A stretch of DNA of 64,000 nt from JALYGJ01 sp963781705 (GTDB lineage: Bacteria > Chloroflexota > Limnocylindria > Limnocylindrales > CSP1-4), in contig CAWAGP010000001.1 of NCBI GenBank assembly GCA_963781705.1, positions 124,001 through 188,000 on the forward strand. Direction: 5' to 3'. The notes under the pieces were generated by a model, which worked only from the letters and a program-made list of their open reading frames with translations, did no database searches and had not been told where the DNA came from. Position numbers and translations under genes: made by a program. Shown here in pieces: positions 18,408-27,111 of this stretch (positions within the stretch are counted from its first letter, which is position 1; the number at the start of each line of letters is the position of its first letter).

Positions 18408-19640
18408 CGCCGGTTCGGGCATGTCGCGCATCCTGATGACCGGGCTCCAGATGATCCACAGGACACCGGTCAGGGCGGCGAGAGTGACGACGAACAGGGT
18501 CTCGCGTACGCCGATCAGGCCACCCAGGGCGCCGCCCATCAAGGCACCGATCGGGCGGATGCCGTAGTTGACGAATCGGAACGCACCCATCGCCCGGCCG
18601 CGAATCTTGTCCGGTATCCGCGCCTGCATGAAGGCGCCCACGTTGATGTCCAGGATCATCACGCCAAGACCCGCCAGGAACTCGGTGACGAACAGGATCG
18701 CCAGGATGACGGGCAACGGTCCGGCGGCCAGTGGAATGAGGATCAGCGCCGCCGGGAACAGGACCAACCCGAGTGCGTACGCCGGGCCGAGGCCGATGCG
18801 CCGGCCGACGCGCCCGGCGATGAGTGCCCCAACCACGGCGCCAACGGCGCCCGCGCCCAGGGCCAGGCCGAGCAATCCCGGTTCGACGTTCAGGTACGTC
18901 GTCACGTACAGGATGAACAGCGCCTGAAAGGCAAAGTTGAACAGGTTCACGGTGGCTACCGAGAGCAGGCCCGGCCGCATGATCGGGTCGCGGTAGATGA
19001 ACGACGCACCGGTCACGAGTTGGCGGACGAGGCTGTCCGTCTGCGGCTCGACCGGCGGCTCGGTCGCCTTGGTGCGCAACAGGAAGAGTGCTGAAGCGAC
19101 AAACGAAAGCGCGTCGATCAGCATGACGTAGGCGCCGCCGAGCAGCTGGATCAGGATGCCACCGATCGACGGCCCGGCCACCTGAGCCAGCGACCGGCTG
19201 CCGCTGAGCAACGAGTTCGCCTGGACGTATTCGTCGCGCTGGGCGACGGCCACGAACAGCGTGTTCCAGGCGATGTCGAAGCCGACGGCCAGCGTGCCGG
19301 CCACGAACGTCACCAGGAACAACTGCTCCAGGCTGAGGATGCCCAGCACGAATGCCAGCGGGATGGTGGCGATGACCAGCGCGCGGACGAGGTCGATCGC
19401 AATCATCAGCCGCCGCCGGTGATGCACACGATCGAGCCACACGCCTGCCGGCAAGGAGAAGAACAGGTGCGGCAACAGTCCGACCGCCGTCAGCAGGCCC
19501 ATCTGGGCGGCTTCGGCGTGCAGCACAAGCACCGCAATGATCGGCACCGCCAGCAGCGTGACCTGATCGCCGATAACGGAGATGGTCTGGCCGATCCAGA
19601 AATTGCGGAAGGGCGCCTGCCGCAGCAGCGACGGGATCAT
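18399..19640 (-). CDS. MFS exporter (MFS_3 / macrolide-efflux-like)
   Basis: Predicted 413-residue inner-membrane transporter with about 12 hydrophobic segments. Residues near 65-75 show the loop 2-3 motif (DRVHHRRRL), and FRNFWIGQTISVIGDQVT at the N-terminus is typical of the MFS_3 group that includes macrolide and enterobactin exporters. Substrate unknown. The ATG overlaps the stop of the upstream methyltransferase gene by 4 nt (ATGA), so the two are translationally coupled. A paralogue of similar layout lies at 24466-25719. Confidence 0.9.
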   Translation of the reverse strand: MIPSLLRQAPFRNFWIGQTISVIGDQVTLLAVPIIAVLVLHAEAAQMGLLTAVGLLPHLFFSLPAGVWLDRVHHRRRLMIAIDLVRALVIATIPLAFVLGILSLEQLFLVTFVAGTLAVGFDIAWNTLFVAVAQRDEYVQANSLLSGSRSLAQVAGPSIGGILIQLLGGAYVMLIDALSFVASALFLLRTKATEPPVEPQTDSLVRQLVTGASFIYRDPIMRPGLLSVATVNLFNFAFQALFILYVTTYLNVEPGLLGLALGAGAVGAVVGALIAGRVGRRIGLGPAYALGLVLFPAALILIPLAAGPLPVILAILFVTEFLAGLGVMILDINVGAFMQARIPDKIRGRAMGAFRFVNYGIRPIGALMGGALGGLIGVRETLFVVTLAALTGVLWIIWSPVIRMRDMPEPAEV

Positions 19641-20335
19641 CGCCGCCCCCTGTCAGCGACGAACTCGATGCGCTGCGCGAGGCTGAACCGCCACGGCCAA
19701 TGCCACTTCACGGCGTCGACGAGATCCATGCCCGAACCCAGGGCATGGGCAAGCGGATCGGGCACATGACGGTGGAAAGGCAGGCCGCCCGGCAGCAGGT
19801 CCCAGATCAGGGCACGTCCGCCGGGGCGCAGGACGCGCGCGATCTCGGCCAGGCCGGCCTGCGGGTCGTCCCAGTGATGCATCGACATGGTGCTCACCAC
19901 AACGTCGAACGATTGGTCCGCGAACGGCAGTGCGGCGACGTCGCCAACCTCGAAGCGCAGGCCGTCGGCAGCGCCTCCCTCGCACGCGGCGTTGGCGCGC
20001 GCCCGTTCGACCATGCTCGGGTCGAGGTCGAGCCCGGTCACCTCGAAGCCCCGGTCGCGCGCCAGGCGCACCGACAGATGGCCGGGGCCACAGCCCACCT
20101 CCAGCAGCCTGGCGCCCGGCGGGGCAGCCACGGCCACATCCGCGGCGATGCCCTTGAAGAGCGAGCCGAGCAGTAACCGGCTCAACGCGTCATACGACAG
20201 CGTGTCATCCATCACGACGCCGCCTGCCACGCTGCGGCCGGCCGCTCCGGCACGATGCCGAACGATCGCCACGGCCGCCGCAGTGGCGCCGGCGACAGCA
20301 AGCAAACCCGCCACTCTGCGCGCTCGAACCACCAC
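19637..20335 (-). CDS. Membrane-anchored class I SAM methyltransferase
   Basis: A Methyltransf_11-type protein with the SAM-binding LLEVGCGPGHLSVRLA, the acidic GLDLDPSMVERARANA, GDVAALPFADQSFDVVVST and ARVLRPGGRALIWDLLPGG. From the GTG at 20335 (AGGGAGG directly upstream) it has 232 residues, with an N-terminal hydrophobic helix (AGLLAVAGATAAAVAIV) suggesting membrane attachment. It ends in an ATGA overlap with the MFS gene. The substrate is unknown; a modification preceding export is only a guess. The start codon is not certain. Confidence 0.85.
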   Translation of the reverse strand: MVVRARRVAGLLAVAGATAAAVAIVRHRAGAAGRSVAGGVVMDDTLSYDALSRLLLGSLFKGIAADVAVAAPPGARLLEVGCGPGHLSVRLARDRGFEVTGLDLDPSMVERARANAACEGGAADGLRFEVGDVAALPFADQSFDVVVSTMSMHHWDDPQAGLAEIARVLRPGGRALIWDLLPGGLPFHRHVPDPLAHALGSGMDLVDAVKWHWPWRFSLAQRIEFVADRGRR

Positions 20336-20346
20336 CCCTCCCTTGG

Positions 20347-20352
20347 TAGACT
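20347..20352 (+). promoter_or_regulatory. Probable -10 of first tRNA-Gln gene
   Basis: TAGACT, 11 nt before the mature 5' end of the tRNA. The second tRNA-Gln gene has the same hexamer at nearly the same distance. Confidence 0.5.
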
Positions 20353-20363
20353 CCAATTGTCGC

Positions 20364-20438
20364 TGGCGAGTGGCCAAACGGTAAGGCACCTGACTCTGGA
20401 TCAGGCAATTGAAGGTTCAATTCCTTCCTCGCCAGCCA
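20364..20438 (+). tRNA. tRNA-Gln (anticodon CUG)
   Basis: Folds as a full cloverleaf: acceptor TGGCGAG/CTCGCCA, anticodon stem CCTGA/TCAGG with loop CTCTGGA giving anticodon CTG, T stem GAAGG/CCTTC with loop TTCAATT, discriminator G and encoded CCA. It lies 38 bp upstream of the glutaminyl-tRNA synthetase gene on the same strand and may share its transcript. Confidence 0.96.
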
Positions 20439-20476
20439 AATCTCCCGTCCAGTTGCAGCTTGGTTGGCCCGTACCC

Positions 20477-22150
20477 GTGACCACCGACTTCATCCGCGAG
20501 ATCGTCGCCGCCGACATTCGCGCCGGCCGGCACACGACGATCGTGACGCGCTTCCCGCCCGAGCCGAACGGCTACCTGCACATTGGCCATGCCAAGTCCA
20601 TCTGCCTGAACTTCGGCATCGCCGCCGAGTTCGGCGGACGCTGCCACCTGCGCTTCGACGACACGAACCCGGAGAAGGAGGAGCAGGAGTACATCGACGC
20701 GATCGAGCACGACCTGCGCTGGCTGGGCTTCGACTGGGGCGAGCACCTCTACCACGCGTCGGACTACTTCGAGCAGTTGTACGAGTGGGCGGTCGAGCTG
20801 GTCAAGGGCGGCAGGGCGTACGTCGACGACCTGTCGGCCGACGAGATGCGCGAGCACCGCGGCACCCTGACCGAACGCGGCCGGAACTCGCCGTGGCGCG
20901 ACCGCCCGATCGCGGAGAACGTCGACCTCTTCGAGCGCATGCGCGCCGGCGAGTTTCCCAATGGCGCGCACGTCCTGCGCGCCAAGATCGACATGGCCTC
21001 ACCGAACATCAACCTGCGCGATCCGGTGCTCTACCGCATCGTCCACGCCGCCCATCCGCGTACCGGCGACGCGTGGCGCGTCTATCCAACCTACGACTTT
21101 GCACACGGCCAGTCGGATGCCATCGAGGGCATCACCCACTCGCTGTGCACGCTCGAGTTCGAGGCGCACCGGCCGCTCTACGACTGGCTGATCGACAACC
21201 TGCCGGTGCCGTCGCGCCCGCGCCAGATCGAGTTCGCACGCCTTGCGCTAACCCACACGGTGCTGTCCAAGCGCTTCCTGCTGCGTCTCGTCAACGATGG
21301 CCACGTGCGCGGCTGGGACGACCCGCGCATGCCCACCATCTCCGGGATGCGCCGGCGCGGCTACCCCGCCGAGGGCATCCGCGACTTCGCCACCATGGTC
21401 GGCGTGGCCAAGGCGAACACGGTGATCGAGATCGGCCAGCTCGAGCATGCCGTGCGCAACGTCCTCAATCGCACAGCGCTGCGCCGCTTCGCCGTGCTCG
21501 ACCCGCTCAAGGTGGTCGTCGAGAACTACCCCGCCGGGCAGGTCGAGACGCTCGAGGTGCCCAACAACCCCGAGGACTCGGCCGCCGGCGACCGACCGGT
21601 CGAGTTCTCACGCGAGCTGTGGATCGAGCGCGATGACTTCATGGAGGAACCGCCGCCGAAGTTCTTCCGCCTCGCTCCGGGGCGCGAGGTGCGCCTCCGT
21701 GCGGCTTACTTCATCACCTGCCAGTCGGTCGTCCACGACGCCGACGGAAAGATCGTCGAACTGCGCTGCACATACGATCCCGCGACGCGCGGCGGCGATG
21801 CGCCCGACGGACGGCGGCCCAAGGCAACTCTCCACTGGCTGTCCGCTGCGCACGCGATCCCGGCAGAGGTCCGGCTGTACGACCACCTGTTCAGCGAGCA
21901 GTTCCCGGGCGGCGGCGGCGACCTGATGGCCGATCTGAATCCGGCCTCAGAGACGGTGCTCGCCGGCGCGCTCGTCGAGGCCAGCCTGGCTGACGCGCCG
22001 GCGGGCACGACCGTCCAGTTCGAGCGTCTGGGATACTTCGCGTTCGACCCCGATTCCGCACCCGGCCGCCCAGTCTTCAACCGCGCGCTCACGCTCAAGG
22101 ACACCTGGGCCAAGGTGCAGGCACAGAGCGGAGGATCTGGCAATGGGTGA
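20477..22150 (+). CDS. glnS: Glutaminyl-tRNA synthetase
   Basis: Class I synthetase that charges tRNA-Gln directly. It has 557 residues from the GTG at 20477, close to the E. coli length. The nucleotide-binding HIGH is at 35-38 (PNGYLHIGHAKS), and the KMSKS counterpart is LSKR at 263-266 (HTVLSKRFLLRLV). The C-terminal half is the two-barrel anticodon-binding region. The start has only a weak ribosome site and could be re-initiated after the tRNA. It is flanked by two tRNA-Gln(CUG) genes and overlaps the next gene by 8 bp. Bacterial GlnRS is thought to have been acquired from eukaryotes, and many bacteria use GatCAB instead. Confidence 0.96.
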   Translation: MTTDFIREIVAADIRAGRHTTIVTRFPPEPNGYLHIGHAKSICLNFGIAAEFGGRCHLRFDDTNPEKEEQEYIDAIEHDLRWLGFDWGEHLYHASDYFEQLYEWAVELVKGGRAYVDDLSADEMREHRGTLTERGRNSPWRDRPIAENVDLFERMRAGEFPNGAHVLRAKIDMASPNINLRDPVLYRIVHAAHPRTGDAWRVYPTYDFAHGQSDAIEGITHSLCTLEFEAHRPLYDWLIDNLPVPSRPRQIEFARLALTHTVLSKRFLLRLVNDGHVRGWDDPRMPTISGMRRRGYPAEGIRDFATMVGVAKANTVIEIGQLEHAVRNVLNRTALRRFAVLDPLKVVVENYPAGQVETLEVPNNPEDSAAGDRPVEFSRELWIERDDFMEEPPPKFFRLAPGREVRLRAAYFITCQSVVHDADGKIVELRCTYDPATRGGDAPDGRRPKATLHWLSAAHAIPAEVRLYDHLFSEQFPGGGGDLMADLNPASETVLAGALVEASLADAPAGTTVQFERLGYFAFDPDSAPGRPVFNRALTLKDTWAKVQAQSGGSGNG

Positions 22151-22589
22151 GCTACGCAGTACCGCTCAGCGCAAGGCCGACGTGCTGGCCATGCTCGAAC
22201 AGCACGGCCACGCCTGGCTGGCGACTGCCGAGGGTTCGGTTCCGCACGTGATCGTGACCCAGGCGGTGTGGGACGGTGAGTCGATCGTGGTGACCACTCG
22301 GGAGACGAGCCGGACGGGCCGCAACCTGGACGAAAGCCAGGCGGGCCGGCTGGCGTTCGGCAACGCGGAGGACGCGATCCTGGTTGACGTCGAACTCACC
22401 AAGTCACTGCCCGCGGCCGATGCCGGCGCAACGGGCGCGACGTTCGAGAAGGCGGCCGGATGGAACCCGGCTGAAGAAGGGGCGGATTGGCGCTATTTCG
22501 TGCTCCATCCGACCCGCATACAGGCCTACCGTGGCTACGGCGAGATCGACGGCCGTGACGTTATGAGGAACGGGCGCTGGCTGGCCTGA
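22143..22589 (+). CDS. Pyridoxamine 5'-phosphate oxidase-like split-barrel protein
   Basis: A 148-residue protein of the flavin-type split-barrel fold: an N-terminal helix, then HAWLATAEGSVPHVIVTQAVWDG, TTRETSRTGRNL, and a C-terminal RYFVLHPTRIQAYRGYGE. Homologues bind FMN, F420 or haem; which cofactor applies cannot be told here. It overlaps the glnS end by 8 bp, so it is probably translated from the same mRNA. A functional link with glutaminylation is not implied. Confidence 0.8.
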   Translation: MGELRSTAQRKADVLAMLEQHGHAWLATAEGSVPHVIVTQAVWDGESIVVTTRETSRTGRNLDESQAGRLAFGNAEDAILVDVELTKSLPAADAGATGATFEKAAGWNPAEEGADWRYFVLHPTRIQAYRGYGEIDGRDVMRNGRWLA

Positions 22590-22603
22590 CAGGCAGCCGG
22601 GTT

Positions 22604-22609
22604 TAGACT
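22604..22609 (+). promoter_or_regulatory. Probable -10 of second tRNA-Gln gene
   Basis: TAGACT, 12 nt before the mature 5' end at 22622, matching the element before the first tRNA-Gln. Confidence 0.5.
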
Positions 22610-22621
22610 TCGATGCGCCAC

Positions 22622-22696
22622 TGGCGCGTGGCTCAACGGTAGAGCACCTGACTCTGGATCAGGGGGTTGAAGGTTCGAATCCTTCCGCGCCAGCCA
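22622..22696 (+). tRNA. tRNA-Gln (anticodon CUG), second copy
   Basis: Cloverleaf with acceptor TGGCGCG/CGCGCCA, anticodon stem CCTGA/TCAGG, loop CTCTGGA (anticodon CTG), T arm GAAGG-TTCGAAT-CCTTC, discriminator G and encoded CCA. The anticodon arm equals that of the copy at 20364, while acceptor and variable regions differ, so it is an older duplicate or separate isoacceptor. Confidence 0.96.
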
Positions 22697-22844
22697 CTCC
22701 CCGGGCACAGGGAGCCACGTCGGCATGGCGGCCCCTGCTGCGCGCGCGGGCCTGCGACGTGCGAGATGCACCAGGCCTTATCGGTCGCGCTGATGGGCGG
22801 GATCGTGCTCTGGACCTGTAACGCTACGGATCGCCGAGGATGAA

Positions 22845-23759
22845 ATGACCGCTCAACCAACCACCACACCAGCGCACATCGAGCACCGCGTCGAGGCGCC
22901 TGACGGCAGAACGTTGGCTGTCGCGGAATGGGGTGACCCCAAAGGCGTCGCCTTGATCGAGTTCCACGGCACGCCCGGCGGCCGGATCAGCTACTGGCTC
23001 GATCCCACGATCGATCAACGGCACGGCGTTCGGCGCATCACCTTCGACCGGCCGGGCTACGGCGAGTCGACCCGGCTGCCGGGCCGTAGCGTCGCCGACA
23101 TCGTCGCCGACGTCGTCGCCATCGCGGATGCGCTGGGCGTGGATCGCTTCGCCGTGACCGGCGGCTCGGGTGGCGGACCGCACGCTCTCGCCTGCGCGGC
23201 TCTCCTGCCGGATCGGGTGCTGCGCTGCCTGGCCGCCGTCACCCCTGCGCCATACGGCGCCGAGGGCCTCGACTGGCTGGCCGGTCAGACCGCCGGCAAT
23301 GTTGAGGAATTCCAGGCGGCGCTCGAGGGTGAGGATGCCATCCGCCCGGTGGCTGAACGAGAGCGGGAAACGGTCCTCGAGCGCCTGTCCGCGGGCCGCG
23401 TTGATTTCTTCGGCGACTCCTATGAACTCGCGGAGGCCGACAGGCAACAGATGGCCAGGCACTTCGCACAGGCGGCCGACCAGCTGGCCAATGCGTTGGC
23501 GCAGGGCGTCGACGGTTGGGTCGACGACGACATCTGCTTCTCCAGGCCATGGGGCTTCGAAGTCGGCTCGATCGCCGTGCCCGTGTATCTCACCTACGGC
23601 CGAGAGGACACGCTGGTGCCCGCCGCCCACGGTGACTGGCTGGCGGCGCGCATCCCGGGCGTCAGGGTCGTCGTCAACGACGCGGCGGGGCACATGGGCG
23701 ATGACGGCCAGATCGAGGAGCACTATGCCTGGCTGGCAGGAGAGCAAGCCGACCGCTGA
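22845..23759 (+). CDS. Alpha/beta hydrolase
   Basis: A 304-residue protein of the alpha/beta-hydrolase fold. The oxyanion region is FHGTPGGR, the nucleophile elbow is GGSGGG with S108, the acid is the Asp in YGREDTLVP, and the base is the His in AAGHMG. A helical cap lies at about 140-215. Substrate unknown; ester or epoxide-like substrates are possible. A GAGG lies about 7 nt before the ATG. It stands alone between the second tRNA-Gln and the peptidase gene. Confidence 0.9.
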   Translation: MTAQPTTTPAHIEHRVEAPDGRTLAVAEWGDPKGVALIEFHGTPGGRISYWLDPTIDQRHGVRRITFDRPGYGESTRLPGRSVADIVADVVAIADALGVDRFAVTGGSGGGPHALACAALLPDRVLRCLAAVTPAPYGAEGLDWLAGQTAGNVEEFQAALEGEDAIRPVAERERETVLERLSAGRVDFFGDSYELAEADRQQMARHFAQAADQLANALAQGVDGWVDDDICFSRPWGFEVGSIAVPVYLTYGREDTLVPAAHGDWLAARIPGVRVVVNDAAGHMGDDGQIEEHYAWLAGEQADR

Positions 23760-23941
23760 TCGGTCAGGCAGCGTGGCGGCCGGTGGTCGGGTGGTGCGTG
23801 CGCGCACAGCAGTATCGGTGCCCGCACCTGGCACTGACGGACCGTTGCGCTGCGGGCACGAGAGGGCGACTATTGGGTGAGACAGCGGCACGCCGTGCGC
23901 CCCAGCCATGAATGCCGCGAACATCAGGTGGAGGGACCTGG

Positions 23942-24457
23942 ATGGCTGCGCAACGCCGTACTTCGGCTCGATTCGCATTGGTGGCTCTGGCTCTGTTCGC
24001 TGCCGCCCAGCTCCCAGCGCCCGTCGCGGCGGCGACACCAGAGGTAGGGACGGCGACAGTCCAGACGGAGTACGAGAGCGTCTACGCCACGGCGGTCTCC
24101 AAACTGGGCGACCACTGGAAATTCCGCGGCCGTGGTCCGAACCGCTTCGACTGCTCGGGCCTCGTCTGGTATGTCTTCCATGAGAACGGCCTGCAGGACC
24201 GCATCGGCGGTTATCGCAGCGCTGCCGGCTACTTCAAATGGTTCAAGGCACGCGGCCTGGTCAGTCGCACCGATCCCCAGGTCGGCGACCTGGTCGTATG
24301 GGGCAACAACGTGCACATCGGCATGTATGTCGGTGATGGCAAGGCCATCAGCACGCTGACCACCAGCCGCGGTGTCTCGAGAACCCCGATCAAGGGCTAC
24401 CTGGGAGTCCGCTTCAAGGCGTACCTGCACGTGGACCTGACGCGCCCAACTCTGTAG
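23942..24457 (+). CDS. Secreted NlpC/P60 family cysteine peptidase
   Basis: Predicted exported cell-wall hydrolase of 171 residues. The start at 23942 has GGAGGG 7 nt upstream and gives a clean signal peptide (RRTSARFALVALALFAAAQL, cleavage after APVAAA). The catalytic Cys is C71 in RFDCSGLVWYV and the His is H125 in VHIGMYVG. Such enzymes cut the stem peptide, usually between D-Glu and the diamino acid. It has no extra wall-binding domain. It is convergent with the MFS gene, 8 bp apart. Confidence 0.9.
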   Translation: MAAQRRTSARFALVALALFAAAQLPAPVAAATPEVGTATVQTEYESVYATAVSKLGDHWKFRGRGPNRFDCSGLVWYVFHENGLQDRIGGYRSAAGYFKWFKARGLVSRTDPQVGDLVVWGNNVHIGMYVGDGKAISTLTTSRGVSRTPIKGYLGVRFKAYLHVDLTRPTL

Positions 24458-24465
24458 CCCCCGCC

Positions 24466-25719
24466 TCAGGGCTCGACGGCCGCCACGTCTGACGGCTGCC
24501 GGATGCGCGGCAGCGACGAGAACACCAGCAGCAGGATCGAGACGGCCATACCCGCCCAACCGATGGCGATCCCGCCGCGCACGCCGATGACGCCGGCGAG
24601 CGCAGCCGCCAGGAGCGCGCCGAGTGGGTAGGCAATGCCGTGCGAGAAGACCTCGAGCGTGGCGTTGACGCGGCCCAGGATGGTGTCGGGAATGACGCCC
24701 TGGATGAGCGACAGCTCGGCCACGCCCTCGACGGTCTGCAGGCCGTCGCCGACCAGTTGCGGGACGAAGACCATCAGCGTCGCCAGCCACAGCGGGCCAC
24801 CCGCGAGCGGGGTAAGGACGCCGACCACCGAGGCGCCGGTTGCCATCCAGATGAGCGCGGGGCCAAAACCCAGTCGGGCGATCACGCGCGAGGCGAAGAA
24901 CGAGCCGACGAGCGAGCCGACGCCGCCGGCGGATACGACGATGCCGAGCAGCAGCGGGCTCAATTGCAGGTCGTTGATCAGGTAGAGCGTGTACAGCACC
25001 CCGTAGAACGACCCGGCCACGTGCGCGATCACCGAGCGCAGCGTCAGGGGCACGAGCACCGGGTGTCGACGAACGAGCTGCAGACCCTCCAGGATCTCCT
25101 TGCGGATGGGCGTCCCGGACGTTCGCTGCGGGCGCTCCGGCTCAGGCTTCCGAATGAGGGCCAGAGACGCCGCCGAGACGACAAACGAGATCGCGTCGGT
25201 CAGGATCGCGAACGGCGCGCCGATCAATTGCACGAGGCCGCCGCCCAGGCCGGGACCACCTATTTCCGCCAACGATGAGCTGGCGGCCAGCTTGCTGTTG
25301 CCCTCGACGACGCGATCCAGCCCGACCAGCGACGGGACGTAGGCAGGGTAGGCGGCATCGAACAGGGCGCCGAGACAGCCTTCGAGGAACACGACCAGGT
25401 ATAGCTGGGTCAGGGTCAGGACACCGGCCAGGTAGGCAACCGGAATCGAGAACAGGAGGACTGCCCGGATGGCGTCGGCCGAGATGAGCAGCGGCAGCCG
25501 GCGAACGCGATCGACCCAGGCGCCGGCGAAGAAGCCGACCAGCAGCACGGCGAGGCTGGCCGCGACGACGAGCATGGCCATCTCGAACGGTCCGGCGCCG
25601 AGGACCAGCAGCGCCACGAGCGGCACGGCCGTGCGCGTGACGACCGAGCCGAGCTCGGAGATGGTCTGCCCGGTCCACAACTTCATGAAGTCGGCGTTAT
25701 GCCACAGCGACACGGTCAC
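24466..25719 (-). CDS. MFS exporter (MFS_3 type), second copy
   Basis: A 417-residue transporter with about 12 membrane segments, similar in design to the one at 18399-19640: FMKLWTGQTISELGSVVTR at the start and the loop motif DRVRRLPLL. It starts at a GTG. The substrate is unknown. No regulator is adjacent. The start has a TATGCT hexamer 8 nt upstream rather than a Shine-Dalgarno. Confidence 0.9.
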   Translation of the reverse strand: MTVSLWHNADFMKLWTGQTISELGSVVTRTAVPLVALLVLGAGPFEMAMLVVAASLAVLLVGFFAGAWVDRVRRLPLLISADAIRAVLLFSIPVAYLAGVLTLTQLYLVVFLEGCLGALFDAAYPAYVPSLVGLDRVVEGNSKLAASSSLAEIGGPGLGGGLVQLIGAPFAILTDAISFVVSAASLALIRKPEPERPQRTSGTPIRKEILEGLQLVRRHPVLVPLTLRSVIAHVAGSFYGVLYTLYLINDLQLSPLLLGIVVSAGGVGSLVGSFFASRVIARLGFGPALIWMATGASVVGVLTPLAGGPLWLATLMVFVPQLVGDGLQTVEGVAELSLIQGVIPDTILGRVNATLEVFSHGIAYPLGALLAAALAGVIGVRGGIAIGWAGMAVSILLLVFSSLPRIRQPSDVAAVEP

Positions 25720-25727
25720 GGTCGGGC

Positions 25728-25733
25728 AGCATA
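25728..25733 (-). promoter_or_regulatory. Probable -10 hexamer of leaderless MFS gene
   Basis: TATGCT on the minus strand, 8 nt before the GTG at 25719, with no Shine-Dalgarno between. Confidence 0.45.
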
Positions 25734-25753
25734 CCCGGGCGAGGAGCCTGGTT

Positions 25754-26725
25754 TCAGCGACCCGCCAGCTTCAGCACGTTGAGGGCGTGCAGCGTCAGCG
25801 CCTCGGAGGGACGGTTCTTGCCCCAGTCGATCACGTCGGTGAGCGAAGTGACATGGCTACCGGCCTGCCACCAGGCGCGTTTGGCCGAGAAGCGACCGTC
25901 CGCCTGGCGCAGCGACTCCAGCCGGTCGAGTGCAGCGCCGGCGCGCGGGTCGCGCAGTAGCGTGACATCGGTGGCTGCCAGCACCCGCAGCCCCGCCAGG
26001 AAGTCGTAGTGCCAGTAGGCCGGCCAATGCAGGGCGGCCATGCTGGAATGGATCTCGCGGCGCCCATCGAGCGTGCGGAAGAGCCGGTGGTCGAGCAGCA
26101 GTTCGGCGGTTCGGCGGGCCGCAGCGTCAGCATCGGCGACCAAGGCGTCGCCGTCGCCCATCACGTCGCGCCACGTGGCAAGACCGACGGCCGTCGCCCA
26201 GCTCTCGTGGAAGCTCGAACGGTAACCGGACGATTGACGATCGCAGTTCCAGCCGCCGTCCGGCCATTGCCATTCGAGCAGCTTCTCGACGAGCCGCCGC
26301 GCCCGCGCATCGGCCGCGTGCCCGAAGCGCGATGCCGCATACAGCGCGTTGCCTTCCATGGACGCGTCGGCGCGATAGAGGCCAGCGACGCGCGGCACGG
26401 ACTCCAGGTGGCGCGGGTTGGCGATCCAGGCCAGTTCGCGATCGATGGCGGCATCCAACCGTTGGCGAACGTCGGGCCGGCCGTCGATCCGCGGGTCGAA
26501 GTCCGCCAGGCTGACCAGCCGCCAGTGCAACCCCCACCACTTGCGGTAAGGTGACACTTCCGGGCCCGGGAAGCCCAGCAGCGTACCGATGATTGGCCCG
26601 TCGAAGACCAGCGCGCCGTCTGCGCCGACCGCGCGATCCGTGACCGGCTTGTCCAACAGCCACGTCCGAGTTCGGTAACGGACTGCCGGCTCCTGCGAGG
26701 CCATCAACCAATCAAGCGCGTTCAC
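25754..26725 (-). CDS. Alpha-toroid (prenyltransferase/squalene-cyclase-like) protein
   Basis: A 323-residue protein from the GTG at 26725, which has GGGAGG 8 nt upstream. The sequence has repeated helix pairs ending in motifs such as WQWPDGGWNCD, SLRQADGRFSAKRAWW and GKNRPSEALTLHALNVL, which are QW-like features of the alpha/alpha toroid fold of terpene cyclases and protein prenyltransferases. The catalytic DxDD or zinc ligands of those enzymes are not evident, so it may be a non-cyclase relative. The role is unknown. It ends 35 bp upstream of the MFS start on the same strand, so co-transcription is possible. Confidence 0.75.
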   Translation of the reverse strand: MNALDWLMASQEPAVRYRTRTWLLDKPVTDRAVGADGALVFDGPIIGTLLGFPGPEVSPYRKWWGLHWRLVSLADFDPRIDGRPDVRQRLDAAIDRELAWIANPRHLESVPRVAGLYRADASMEGNALYAASRFGHAADARARRLVEKLLEWQWPDGGWNCDRQSSGYRSSFHESWATAVGLATWRDVMGDGDALVADADAAARRTAELLLDHRLFRTLDGRREIHSSMAALHWPAYWHYDFLAGLRVLAATDVTLLRDPRAGAALDRLESLRQADGRFSAKRAWWQAGSHVTSLTDVIDWGKNRPSEALTLHALNVLKLAGR

Positions 26726-26867
26726 ATGGCGACCTCCCGTATGCCGCCCACGATGCCGGGCAATGCTGACACTTGCAAGCCCACGGCGAGTGGGGCACCG
26801 ACGCTGGCGAACTCGATGGTGCCGCCACACGGGCCGGAGCTCCAGGCGCGCCTTTCTGGGCTGTGGT

Positions 26868-26873
26868 TACACT
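26868..26873 (+). promoter_or_regulatory. Probable -10 hexamer before the 75-residue protein gene
   Basis: TACACT, 10 nt before the ATG at 26884. There is no Shine-Dalgarno. Confidence 0.4.
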
Positions 26874-26883
26874 CGGGCGGACC

Positions 26884-27111
26884 ATGACCGATCGACCGAC
26901 CTTTGCGCGAGATATCCGTCCGCTCTTCCGCGACAGCGACGTTCGCGCGATGAAATTCGCTTTCGACCTCACGTCCCACGAAGACGTGCGTGCCAACGCA
27001 GAGGCGATCCATCAACGGCTGGCCGACGGCAGCATGCCCTGCGACGGCGGCTGGCCGGCGGACGATGTCGCGCTGTTTCGCAGCTGGATCGATAGCGGCT
27101 CACCCGCCTGA
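26884..27111 (+). CDS. Small conserved-looking protein, unknown function
   Basis: A 75-residue soluble protein: FARDIRPLFRDSDVRAM, then FDLTSHEDVRANAEAIHQRL, then GSMPCDGGWPADDVALFRSW. The pattern DIRPLFR...RL..G.MPCD..WP..v..F..Wi..G resembles modules near cytochrome-c-like domains, but without a CxxCH haem site. I cannot assign a function. A longer frame from 26773 is not supported. It is divergent from the toroid gene and its last 12 bp overlap the tail of the convergent acetyltransferase gene. Confidence 0.7.
   Translation: MTDRPTFARDIRPLFRDSDVRAMKFAFDLTSHEDVRANAEAIHQRLADGSMPCDGGWPADDVALFRSWIDSGSPA

Noticed and set aside
23760..23941. Shared GGGCGACTATTGG near 23866 and 27695 as a regulatory element
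   Set aside because: Two occurrences only, at different distances from the next start codon; chance cannot be excluded.
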